Origin: Actinobacteria bacterium UBA4426
Lineage (GTDB): Bacteria; Actinomycetota; Actinomycetes; S36-B12
Assembly (NCBI GenBank): GCA_002390705.1
Contig: DGQA01000010.1
Coordinates: forward strand, 1-64,000
Direction of reading: 5' to 3'
Length of the DNA stretch: 64,000 nucleotides
Shown here: positions 1 through 8,099 of the stretch, one piece after another
Layout of the letters: the number at the start of each line of letters is the position of its first letter
Position numbering within the stretch: the first letter of the stretch is position 1
Notes under the pieces: generated by a model
What the model saw: only the letters and a program-made list of their open reading frames with translations
Databases searched by the model: none
What the model was told of the DNA's origin: nothing
Position numbers and translations under genes: made by a program

Positions 1-2
1 TT

Positions 3-542
3 GTGAGCTCGAACCCCGCGCTGTGGTTTATCACTATTGGTGGTGCCGTGATCTCGCTGATGAGCATTCGCCGCTGGCGTCAATTGGGTCCAGAACCTGT
101 CGGTCGAGGCTCGGTTGCTCCTGCCACCCCGTTGCCTCGAGGGGCAATTGGGCGCGACTGCGTTAAACGCTACCTGGCCGTGCGCACTCAGGTGGTGAAC
201 ATGAGTTCCAGTGTTTCAGTGTTACACCCCGCTGCCGGCAAAGAGTTAGTAAATGCAGATGCACAAGCAGCCGGTGCTTTAAACGCACTGTGTGAGCGTC
301 TGTTGGTATTGCATCAACTGGCGGCCTCACTGCCCGGTACTGCTGCCGCGAACAGTGCCACAAGTGCTGCTGGGGTTGTTGCCTCACGGCTGGATGTTGG
401 TTGTGACAGTTATGACAATCTGCTTGCCGCTGCTGCCGAATTACTGGCCTCACCCGACCTCACTGAGATGGTGAACTTGCAGCCGGCTGCCGACTCACTT
501 ATCGCATATTCACATGGACTGATGCGAGCTTCGGATCTTTGA
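3..542 (+). CDS. Hypothetical membrane-anchored protein, possibly 5'-truncated
   Basis: I do not recognise this protein with confidence. The visible part has one hydrophobic segment near residues 6-22 (rich in W, F, I, V and G), then basic residues (RRWR), then an Ala/Leu-rich, probably helical region to the end. The frame opens with GTG at the window edge, so the true start may lie outside. Its 3' end overlaps the convergent holB gene by 44 bp. A PspM-like envelope-stress partner (short N-terminal anchor plus helical tail) is one possibility, but nothing diagnostic is visible. Alanine-rich low-complexity sequence makes homology calls unsafe. Confidence 0.5.
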   Translation: MSSNPALWFITIGGAVISLMSIRRWRQLGPEPVGRGSVAPATPLPRGAIGRDCVKRYLAVRTQVVNMSSSVSVLHPAAGKELVNADAQAAGALNALCERLLVLHQLAASLPGTAAANSATSAAGVVASRLDVGCDSYDNLLAAAAELLASPDLTEMVNLQPAADSLIAYSHGLMRASDL

Positions 543-1704
543 TTGAGACCATGACCGACTCAACAGCAAGTTGCGGTGGCGTGTGTGCTTGGATTGACGC
601 GCGCGCGTGCTCTATTGCTTCCAGGGTTCGCGTTGTGTCAGCTGGGTTTCCCCGGGCGGCGAAGGATTCAATTGCCGGTAGCATTTCTTGATTAATCAAA
701 TCAAGGTTGCTACCAACTTGAACAATAAGTACATCACGGAAAAGCCCCAGTAAGTCGACAAGGGATCTATCCGCTTCATCGCGGATCATGCGCGTGCGCC
801 TGGTTTTTTGGTGCGCGAGCAGTTGTTTCTTTGCCGAATCCACATTGCGCTTTGACGGACCTTTGATTCTGCTCCCTTCTTCGATTCCGAATGCTGCCTT
901 GAGTTGTTCGTCTTCTTTTGTATCGAGCTCGTCCGCTCGCGTGTTGGCGGCCGCCGCTGCCGCAGTGACCATCTCACGGGCAGCCAACACACACGAAGGA
1001 ACATCGCGCAAGCTGATCGCCGACCTTAAGTCAGATTGCCGCCGGGCTCTGCTTACTTCTTCGGTGGCCAGACCACGCGCTCGGCCGATGTGTCCCTGGG
1101 ATGCTCGCGCCGCAAATGCAGCCATCGCGGGGTCGACTTTATAGATATCAATGAGGAGGTCAGTTACGTCTTTTGTTGTTGGAGTGCGTAGTGAAATGTG
1201 TCGTGTTCTGGAGACGATTGTTGGCAACACGTCTTCGGCACTGGGAGCGCACAGAACCCACACGGTATGCGGGGTCGGTTCCTCAAGACTCTTCAGCAGT
1301 GCATCAAACGCTCGGTCGGTGAGGCGGTCGGCATCTTCCATGATGACAACTCGCCAGGGAGTATCAATCGGTGCGAATGCTGAAAGTCGAACTAGTTCAC
1401 GGGCTTCCTCAACACCATAGGAGAGCCCACTGGGCGTAATGATTTGGACATCAGGGTGACCACCGAATGGGGTCATGCGGCAGATCTGACAGGTACCGCA
1501 ACCATTAAGTGGGCACATAAGTGCTGCGGCAAATGTCGTCGCAGCGGTTGATCTTCCCGATCCTGGCGGTCCCGTGATCAACCACGCATGGGTCATGGCT
1601 GGGCCTGGTTCACCGATCCGAATTTTATCAGCGTCCGTGACAGCTCGACACAGTTTTTCCACTGCGTCTGACTGCCCGACTAGCGCGCCCCATATTGGTT
1701 GCAT
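499..1704 (-). CDS. holB: DNA polymerase III subunit delta'
   Basis: Clamp-loader subunit of the replicative polymerase; it works with DnaX (encoded at 48-50 kb in this window) and HolA to load the beta sliding clamp. The AAA+ N-terminus has a Walker A-like GPPGSGRST at residues 45-53, with Arg in place of the usual Lys. Four zinc-knuckle cysteines follow (C64, C69, C72, C75). Further on are the sensor-like IMEDADRLT and the LLKSLEEPT and SRTRH motifs typical of delta'/gamma proteins. The 401-residue length is normal for actinobacteria. It starts 2 nt after the tmk stop codon, so the two are cotranscribed, and it overlaps the convergent gene at its 3' end. Confidence 0.93.
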   Translation of the reverse strand: MQPIWGALVGQSDAVEKLCRAVTDADKIRIGEPGPAMTHAWLITGPPGSGRSTAATTFAAALMCPLNGCGTCQICRMTPFGGHPDVQIITPSGLSYGVEEARELVRLSAFAPIDTPWRVVIMEDADRLTDRAFDALLKSLEEPTPHTVWVLCAPSAEDVLPTIVSRTRHISLRTPTTKDVTDLLIDIYKVDPAMAAFAARASQGHIGRARGLATEEVSRARRQSDLRSAISLRDVPSCVLAAREMVTAAAAAANTRADELDTKEDEQLKAAFGIEEGSRIKGPSKRNVDSAKKQLLAHQKTRRTRMIRDEADRSLVDLLGLFRDVLIVQVGSNLDLINQEMLPAIESFAARGNPADTTRTLEAIEHARASIQAHTPPQLAVESVMVSIKDPKLASVHVNMR

Positions 1705-1706
1705 GG

Positions 1707-2318
1707 CTATTTCAGTTCTTGTATTACGCGCTCGCGAATTAACCGTGCACTTTCCTCTTTTGTTCCAGTTGCGTCCACTATCAAGTAGCGACTCGGATCT
1801 TGAGCAGCTATTTCAAGAAATGCGTCTGCCACGTCGCGGTGGTATTGCATTGGCTCTGATTCCAAACGGTCAGGGTTCACAACTCGCTTCATACTCACTT
1901 CAGGATCAAGGGCCATCACTATTGTGAGATCCGGAAGTAACCCACCTGTTGCCCACATACTCAAATCCTTGATGCGATCCACGCCCAATGCGCGTGCATA
2001 TCCTTGGTAGGAAATCGAAGAATCGATGTAACGGTCACAAATGACAACATCGCCTCTCCCTAATGCCGGGCGAACTACTCGGGCCACATGATCTCCGCGA
2101 GCTGCCGCAAAGAGCAACGCTTCGCTCTGCGGATTCATTCCTTCATGTGCGCGGCTAAGAACTGTGTCCCGAATTTGCTCGGCAGCTGGCGTGCCCCCCG
2201 GCTCCCTCGTTCGCAAAACTACGTGCCCTTGTTGGGTGAGATAGTCCGATAGCAACGCTTCTTGAGTTGATTTACCAACTCCCTCTCCACCCTCAAAGGC
2301 AATAAAATATCCGGTCAT
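1707..2318 (-). CDS. tmk: Thymidylate kinase (dTMP kinase)
   Basis: Cytosolic kinase that phosphorylates dTMP to dTDP with ATP for DNA synthesis. The P-loop is GGEGVGKST (residues 10-18), preceded by the typical IAFEG. The substrate-binding TREPGGTP segment is at 37-44, and the DRY motif (95-97) is followed by SSISYQG. Length (203 aa) fits the family. It lies 8 nt downstream of topA and 2 nt upstream of holB on the same strand, giving a topA-tmk-holB replication operon. The LID region lacks obvious oddities. Confidence 0.95.
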   Translation of the reverse strand: MTGYFIAFEGGEGVGKSTQEALLSDYLTQQGHVVLRTREPGGTPAAEQIRDTVLSRAHEGMNPQSEALLFAAARGDHVARVVRPALGRGDVVICDRYIDSSISYQGYARALGVDRIKDLSMWATGGLLPDLTIVMALDPEVSMKRVVNPDRLESEPMQYHRDVADAFLEIAAQDPSRYLIVDATGTKEESARLIRERVIQELK

Positions 2319-2326
2319 AGTGTTTC

Positions 2327-5032
2327 CTAAGTGGTAACTTCTTGGCCGGACATGGCGTCGGCCGCTGTTGGCTCTGGCTTTTTAGTTACTGCTTTTTTAG
2401 CTGCCTTCTTCGTAGTTTTCTTCACAACCTTTTTGGCAGTTTTCTTGGCAGGTGCGCGCTTAGCAACCTTCTTAGGTGCTGGTCCTTTTGCCCGCCGTTC
2501 AGCGATCAGATCACTCGCTCGATCAAGGCCAACACTCATTGGGTCATCTGCAACGCGAAGGGTTGCATTGACTTCACCGTCAGTGACATAGGCCCCAAAG
2601 CGACCCTCTTTAACGACAATCATTTTTCCGGTTGATGGATCAACACCAACTTCACGCAACGGACCGGGAGCTTGGCCTCGGCCTCGGCGGACCTTTGGTT
2701 GTGAGTACAACTGGAGGGCTTCTTCCAACGTTACTTCAAAGATCCGATCCTCATTATCGAGGGAGCGGGAATCTTTTCCCCGCATCAGATAAGGACCATA
2801 ACGACCATTTTGTGCAGTAATTTCCTCCGCCGTTGTTGGATCAATGCCGACAACTCTTGGCAGGCTTAGAAGTGAAATCGCCTGCTCAAATGTCACTTCA
2901 CTTGGTTTCATGTAACTAAATAATGAAGCCGTGCGCGGCTTGGCCGATTTTGGTGAACCCTCCGGCAGATTCTCTGTCACATAAGGGCCGTAGCGTCCGG
3001 ACTTGGCAACAATCATAAGTTCCGTGTCTGGGTGAAGTCCCAGTTCCCGGTCCCCCGATGGTTCAAGGAGCAGCTCCTCTGCAAGCTCTGCAGTGAGTTC
3101 GTCCGGGGCAACACTCATGGGAATATTTGCGCGCTCTTCGTCGCGCTCCACGTAGGAGCCGTAGCGGCCGACACGCAGCATCGCGTCCGTTCCCTTAATG
3201 GGCATGGTCGCAATTCCACGGGCATCGATTGCACCGAGGTCCTCGGTGAGCGCCTTAACGCCGTGAAAATGTCCCTGGGCCATTTCTCCACCGCGCCAGA
3301 ATGCATCAAGTTGCTTGATTCGATTGGCTTTTCCTAGAGCAATCTCATCGAGGGCTTCTTCCATATTAGCCGTGAACTTGTAGTCAACAAGTTCACTAAA
3401 GTGCTCTTCAAGGAGCCGCACCACCGCGAGCGCGGTGAAACTGGGAACAAGTGCCGAGCCCTTTTTCCACACGTAGCCTCGGTCAACAATCGTTGACATG
3501 ATCGAGGCATACGTTGATGGCCGGCCAATTCCCAATTCCTCGAGCTTGCCGACGAGGGTCGCTTCGGTGAATCTTGCTGGTGGCTTCGTGGCGTGTCCTT
3601 CTGCAGTAAGTTCCTTCGCATTAAGTTTCTGCCCCTCACTGAGCGCAGGAAGTTGGCGGTCCTCCTCCTTATCGTCATCAGAGGTGATGTCGTCAAGTGC
3701 TGCCTTAAACCCTGGGAAAATCACCACAGTTCCACTCGAACTGAACTCCGAATCCTTGCCATCTGCTGTTTGGGCACCGAATTTTATAGTGGTGGTAGCC
3801 ACTTGAGCATTTACCATCTGACTTGCGACAGTGCGCTTCCAAATCAATTCATAGAGCAGGAATTCGTCTCCGGTCAGCTCCTTGCTGACCTCCCCCGGAG
3901 TCCGAAAGGTGTCACCCGCTGGACGGATTGCCTCGTGCGCCTCTTGCGCGTTCTTTGACTTATTAGCCCACACGCGCGGACTCGCGTCAATGTATTCGGG
4001 GCCATACAGCTCAGTGGCCTGTGCGCGCGCAGCATTCAGTGCCTGGGCGGAAAGGCTGACTGAGTCGGTACGCATATAGGTGATATAGCCGTTTTCATAC
4101 AGACCTTGCGCCACCCGCATTGTCCGCTGAGCGCCCCAACGGAAACGACCCGACGCTTCCTGCTGAATTGTGGAAGTCGTGAATGGCGCTTTTGGTTTAC
4201 GTTGTCCAGGCTTTTGCTCAACTGAACGAACCGTGTATTCAACCCCAGAAAGGGAGGCGACAAATGCTTTCGATTCTGATTCGTTCAAGAGTACGACGTC
4301 AGTCTTTGATAGTACTCCGGAAGCATTGAAGTCACCGCCGGTTGCGATTCGCTTGCCGTCAATGGTTACAAGCTTCGCTTCGAAATCACCCGGCGCGAAT
4401 TTTCCTTTGATATCCCAATAGCCGGCAGAGTTAAAAGCCATGCGGATTCGCTCCCGCTCAACAACGAGACGCACCGCCACCGATTGAACTCGACCCGCCG
4501 AGCGGGCTGAGCGACCAATCTTCTTCCACAGCACTTCAGATACTGGGTAGCCATAAAGACGGTCAACAATTCGTCGGGTTTCCTGGGCTTCCACCAAATC
4601 CATGTCGACATCTCGTGGATTGGAGACCGCTTCTTGGATCGCTTCCTTGGTGATCTCATTAAAGACCATGCGCTTGACCGGGACCTTGGGCTGGAGCACC
4701 TCCATGAGATGCCAAGAGATCGCCTCACCTTCTCGGTCCTCATCTGTTGCCAGCAGGAGTTCATCTGAATTCTTGAGCGCAGCTTTTAGCGCTTTAATCG
4801 TTGCCTTCTTCGATTCGTGCACGATGTAGAAAGCCTTGTAACCGTCATCTATGTCAACGGCAAGCTTTGCCCACGGTTTTTTGCGCTCCTCGACCGGGAG
4901 ATCAGATTTCTTGGCAACTAGATCCCGCACATGACCAACTGATGCCAAGACCTCGTAATCGGGTCCAAGGTAGCCGGCAATCTTCTTCGCCTTGGCCGGT
5001 GATTCAACAATCACCAGTGTCTTCGAAGTCAT
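2327..5032 (-). CDS. topA: DNA topoisomerase I
   Basis: Type IA topoisomerase that relaxes negative supercoils. I place the start at the ATG at 5032, preceded by AAAGGA, giving about 901 aa that begin with the conserved TLVIVESPAKA; a longer open frame exists but adds an unrelated 27-residue leader. The TOPRIM motif DEDREGE is at about residues 97-103 and the catalytic tyrosine is at about 319 in GYITYMRTDS. The C-terminus carries four GRYGPYV-type repeats without zinc-finger cysteines, then a Lys/Ala-rich tail (KKVAKR, KKTAKK and similar), as is usual in actinobacteria and probably used for DNA binding. It is the first gene of topA-tmk-holB. Confidence 0.95.
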   Translation of the reverse strand: MTSKTLVIVESPAKAKKIAGYLGPDYEVLASVGHVRDLVAKKSDLPVEERKKPWAKLAVDIDDGYKAFYIVHESKKATIKALKAALKNSDELLLATDEDREGEAISWHLMEVLQPKVPVKRMVFNEITKEAIQEAVSNPRDVDMDLVEAQETRRIVDRLYGYPVSEVLWKKIGRSARSAGRVQSVAVRLVVERERIRMAFNSAGYWDIKGKFAPGDFEAKLVTIDGKRIATGGDFNASGVLSKTDVVLLNESESKAFVASLSGVEYTVRSVEQKPGQRKPKAPFTTSTIQQEASGRFRWGAQRTMRVAQGLYENGYITYMRTDSVSLSAQALNAARAQATELYGPEYIDASPRVWANKSKNAQEAHEAIRPAGDTFRTPGEVSKELTGDEFLLYELIWKRTVASQMVNAQVATTTIKFGAQTADGKDSEFSSSGTVVIFPGFKAALDDITSDDDKEEDRQLPALSEGQKLNAKELTAEGHATKPPARFTEATLVGKLEELGIGRPSTYASIMSTIVDRGYVWKKGSALVPSFTALAVVRLLEEHFSELVDYKFTANMEEALDEIALGKANRIKQLDAFWRGGEMAQGHFHGVKALTEDLGAIDARGIATMPIKGTDAMLRVGRYGSYVERDEERANIPMSVAPDELTAELAEELLLEPSGDRELGLHPDTELMIVAKSGRYGPYVTENLPEGSPKSAKPRTASLFSYMKPSEVTFEQAISLLSLPRVVGIDPTTAEEITAQNGRYGPYLMRGKDSRSLDNEDRIFEVTLEEALQLYSQPKVRRGRGQAPGPLREVGVDPSTGKMIVVKEGRFGAYVTDGEVNATLRVADDPMSVGLDRASDLIAERRAKGPAPKKVAKRAPAKKTAKKVVKKTTKKAAKKAVTKKPEPTAADAMSGQEVTT

Positions 5033-5089
5033 GTGATCCTTTCGGGTCTGGGGCCAATTAGCCCCTGCGGTCGAAGCCTGACCGTAGGA

Positions 5090-5109
5090 CACACCTATAT
5101 ATATGTGTG
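5090..5109 (-). promoter_or_regulatory. AT-core inverted repeat upstream of topA
   Basis: The arms CACAC and GTGTG flank a pure A/T-type core (CTATATATAT), about 58-77 bp upstream of the chosen topA start. On the minus strand it contains TATATA, which could serve as a -10 element, so this is the best promoter candidate for topA-tmk-holB. Whether it is a protein operator, a supercoiling-sensitive promoter or simply an AT-rich -10 region cannot be told from sequence. Confidence 0.35.
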
Positions 5110-5176
5110 ACACCGCCCCCTTGGTGTGGGCGTGTCGCGCCCCTCAGCCGGAGCGTCGGGGCCCCAAGAAAGGGAA

Positions 5177-5203
5177 GAGGGCCGGGCACCTGGCCCGACC
5201 CTC
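5177..5203 (-). terminator. Probable intrinsic terminator of hppA
   Basis: GC-rich hairpin just past the hppA stop codon. The GAGGG-CCGGGC arm pairs with the GGCCCG-CCCTC arm, giving about ten pairs with one mismatch and a loop of about five bases. In the direction of hppA transcription it is followed by a pyrimidine-rich stretch (CCCTTTCTT). It separates hppA from topA transcription. Confidence 0.65.
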
Positions 5204-5225
5204 TCGATACATCAATTTATTTCGA

Positions 5226-7538
5226 CTACGCGTGGGAAATTTCCTGTTGATCTCCCACAGCGATCGGGCGACGCTTGCCGATGATCACCGAAATCACGAT
5301 TATCAGGACCGAAATTGCAGCAACTGCATACCGGAGGACGTCATTGGCATCCGCTCCCACACTGAGACCCACAATTGCTGGGGCAATCAACAGTGCGACC
5401 AGGTTCATGACCTTGATCAGCGGGTTGATTGCTGGGCCAGCGGTGTCTTTGAACGGGTCACCAATGGTGTCACCGATAACGGTTGCTTCGTGGGCCGAGG
5501 ATCCCTTACCACCGTAGTTGCCATCCTCAACGAACTTCTTCGCGTTATCCCATGCGCCACCACTGTTGGATAGGAACACCGCCATAAGAACACCGGATGC
5601 GATGGTTCCGGCGAGGTAGGCGCCAAGGGCACCCACACCCAAACCGAAGCCGACTGCAATTGGGGCAAACACAGCCAAAAGTCCCGGTGTTACCAACTCG
5701 CGCAGTGAATCACGAGTCACGATATCGACGACTTTGGCATATTCAGGCTTCTCGGTTCCCTCCATGATTCCGGGGTGATCGCGGAACTGACGTCGCACTT
5801 CGTAGATGACTGCGCCCGCGGCCCGCGAGACCGCGTCAATTAGTTGACCTGAGAAGAAGAACACCACTGCGACACCGATAATCAATCCCACAAGATTCGC
5901 GGGGGAGGCAATGTCAAGAATTCCTGTGTATTGCAGCTTCTCAGCCGCAGTAGCGGTGATTTCACCTGCAGATGCCGTCGCCCCGAGAATCGCGTCCCGG
6001 AACGCACCAAACAGTGCCGTTGCGGCAAGCACTGCCGTTGCAATTGCGATTCCCTTGGTGATTGCTTTGGTGGAGTTACCGACTGCATCGAGGCGGGTAA
6101 GGACCTCAGCCCCTTCACCGTGCACGTCACCTGACATTTCAGCGATTCCCTGAGCATTATCAGAAACCGGACCGAAGGTGTCCATGGACACGATCACGCC
6201 AACGGTGGTCAAAAGGCCTGTGCCAGCAAGAGCGATTGCAAATAGTGACAGCAGGACCGAACCGCCACCAATCAAGAACGCACCATACACAGCGGCACTA
6301 ATGAGAAGTGCGGAGTACACAGCGGACTCAAGTCCCAAGGAAATCCCGGACAGGATCACTGTTGCGGGACCGGTAAGGGACGTTTTGGCGACATCGTCCA
6401 CGGGGCGACGATTGGTCTCAGTGAAGTAGGCGGTGAGTTGTTGGATCAATGCGGCAAGCACAATTCCAATAAAGACAGCACCAATTACATACCAGCGTGG
6501 ATCAATCGTGTCGGCAGACTCTCCCGCAACGATGCCGCCCATGCCTTCAATTTCACTCCATGATTCGGGAACCCAAGTAAAGACCGCAAGGATCACCAGC
6601 ACTGCTGAAATCGCAGCAGAGATAAAGAACCCACGGTTAATCGAAGACATCCCAGAACGGTCACTTGCCCGTGGCGAGACAGCAAAGATGCCGACCACTG
6701 CGGTTAAAACGCCGATCGCCGGAATCACAAGCGGAATAACGAGACCAAGATCGCCGAATGCGGTCTTGCCCAAAATCAGTGCTGCAACCAGAGTTACGGC
6801 GTAAGACTCAAATAGGTCCGCTGCCATACCAGCGCAGTCACCCACGTTGTCACCCACGTTGTCCGCGATCGTTGCCGCATTGCGGGGGTCATCTTCAGGA
6901 ATACCTTGCTCGACCTTTCCCACAAGGTCAGCACCGACGTCAGCAGCCTTGGTAAAGATACCGCCACCGACACGCATAAACATTGCGAGCAGGGCTGCTC
7001 CGAAACCGAAACCTTCCAGAACTTTGGGAGCTTCGCCTTTGTAGACGAGAACCACGAGGGCAGCACCAAAAAGGCCAAGACCAACGGTGAACATGCCCGC
7101 AACGCCACCCGTGCGGAATGCAATTTTCATTGCCTTCTGTTCGGTACCATCTTTAGCAGCGGCAGCCACGCGTACGTTCCCACGGACCGCGAGCCACATA
7201 CCCATGTAGCCGGTAACGCCAGAGAACACCGCGCCGACAAGGAAGAAGATACTTCGACCAATTCGCTCACTGTTTGTATCTGCAGGTAACAGGAACAACA
7301 CAAAGAAAACAATCACTGCAAAAATGGCCAGGGTCCTAAATTGGCGACTTAAAAAGGCGGATGCGCCTTCCTGAATTGCCCCGGCGATTTCTTGCATGCG
7401 CGCGGTTCCCTGGTCAGCACTGAGTACTTGGCGAACCAGAATGGCTGCGACAAACAATGCTGCGAGGGCAATGGCCGCAACAACAATCACAATTGTCTGG
7501 TTGCTTCCCTCGAGCGTTACATCTGCAAACTTGATCAT
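5226..7538 (-). CDS. hppA: Membrane-bound proton-translocating pyrophosphatase (K+-independent type)
   Basis: Integral membrane pump that hydrolyses pyrophosphate and moves H+ across the cytoplasmic membrane. The start is the ATG at 7538 behind a strong GAGGAG site, giving 770 aa. The protein is highly hydrophobic with about 16 expected membrane segments. The pyrophosphate-binding loop DVGADLVGKVE lies at about 200-210, followed by DNVGDNVGD at about 226-234. The segment GNSTKAITKG carries Lys and Thr at the positions that mark K+-independent enzymes (K+-dependent ones have Ala and Gly there). It lies downstream of a STAS-domain gene and ends in a hairpin terminator. Role: saving energy from biosynthetic pyrophosphate. 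Confidence 0.95.
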   Translation of the reverse strand: MIKFADVTLEGSNQTIVIVVAAIALAALFVAAILVRQVLSADQGTARMQEIAGAIQEGASAFLSRQFRTLAIFAVIVFFVLFLLPADTNSERIGRSIFFLVGAVFSGVTGYMGMWLAVRGNVRVAAAAKDGTEQKAMKIAFRTGGVAGMFTVGLGLFGAALVVLVYKGEAPKVLEGFGFGAALLAMFMRVGGGIFTKAADVGADLVGKVEQGIPEDDPRNAATIADNVGDNVGDCAGMAADLFESYAVTLVAALILGKTAFGDLGLVIPLVIPAIGVLTAVVGIFAVSPRASDRSGMSSINRGFFISAAISAVLVILAVFTWVPESWSEIEGMGGIVAGESADTIDPRWYVIGAVFIGIVLAALIQQLTAYFTETNRRPVDDVAKTSLTGPATVILSGISLGLESAVYSALLISAAVYGAFLIGGGSVLLSLFAIALAGTGLLTTVGVIVSMDTFGPVSDNAQGIAEMSGDVHGEGAEVLTRLDAVGNSTKAITKGIAIATAVLAATALFGAFRDAILGATASAGEITATAAEKLQYTGILDIASPANLVGLIIGVAVVFFFSGQLIDAVSRAAGAVIYEVRRQFRDHPGIMEGTEKPEYAKVVDIVTRDSLRELVTPGLLAVFAPIAVGFGLGVGALGAYLAGTIASGVLMAVFLSNSGGAWDNAKKFVEDGNYGGKGSSAHEATVIGDTIGDPFKDTAGPAINPLIKVMNLVALLIAPAIVGLSVGADANDVLRYAVAAISVLIIVISVIIGKRRPIAVGDQQEISHA

Positions 7539-7697
7539 TATTCTCCTCATTAACTTAACGCGGTTTCGGCACGGTCGCACTGCACAGACCCCTGTGCGAC
7601 ATCCAGCTGGTGCGAGCACCAGCGTTAGCCACTAGAACATTGGGGGCGAGCCTACCGATTCGCGATCAGTATAATTCGGAAGGTCATGAAAATGTGA

Positions 7698-8045
7698 CTA
7701 ATTCGAAGCCAAGGCCCCTTGTAGAGACTCATGGATCGGCATTAGGACATCCACGCCGGTGAGGGACAGCAACCGGGAGACCCGCTCAGTGTTCACCACC
7801 AGGTCCAGTCCAAGTTCGACTTCACGAGCATGTGAGAGGGCAGCGATCAGGCCACTCAAGCCCATCGAATCAATAAAACTGACTCCAGAAAGATCAACTA
7901 TCAGCGGCTTTCCGTCTGTTTCTAGCAGCGGAAGGGCCGCACCTGTGAAGATATCAACGGTTTCAAGATCCAGATTCCCCGAGCAGCGCAGGATATTGAC
8001 CCGTGCCCCTGAGCCACCAACCCGGCTACTCACGTCGAGTTCCAT
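7698..8045 (-). CDS. STAS-domain anti-sigma factor antagonist
   Basis: Small soluble STAS protein (115 aa from the ATG at 8045), like RsbV/SpoIIAA. Such proteins free a sigma factor by binding its anti-sigma kinase when dephosphorylated. The signature DLSGVSFIDSMGLSGL contains the expected phosphorylatable serine (about Ser60), and the fold's beta-alternating N-terminus is present. No anti-sigma kinase or sigma factor is adjacent, so its partner is elsewhere. It lies upstream of hppA on the same strand with 159 bp between them and is divergent from the helicase gene. The longer open frame upstream of 8045 overlaps the helicase start and looks non-coding. Confidence 0.8.
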   Translation of the reverse strand: MELDVSSRVGGSGARVNILRCSGNLDLETVDIFTGAALPLLETDGKPLIVDLSGVSFIDSMGLSGLIAALSHAREVELGLDLVVNTERVSRLLSLTGVDVLMPIHESLQGALASN

Positions 8046-8099
8046 TGCTCTACCTTGACAGAAAATTGCAATGTCGTCAGCCCAAGGCAAGATGTCCCC

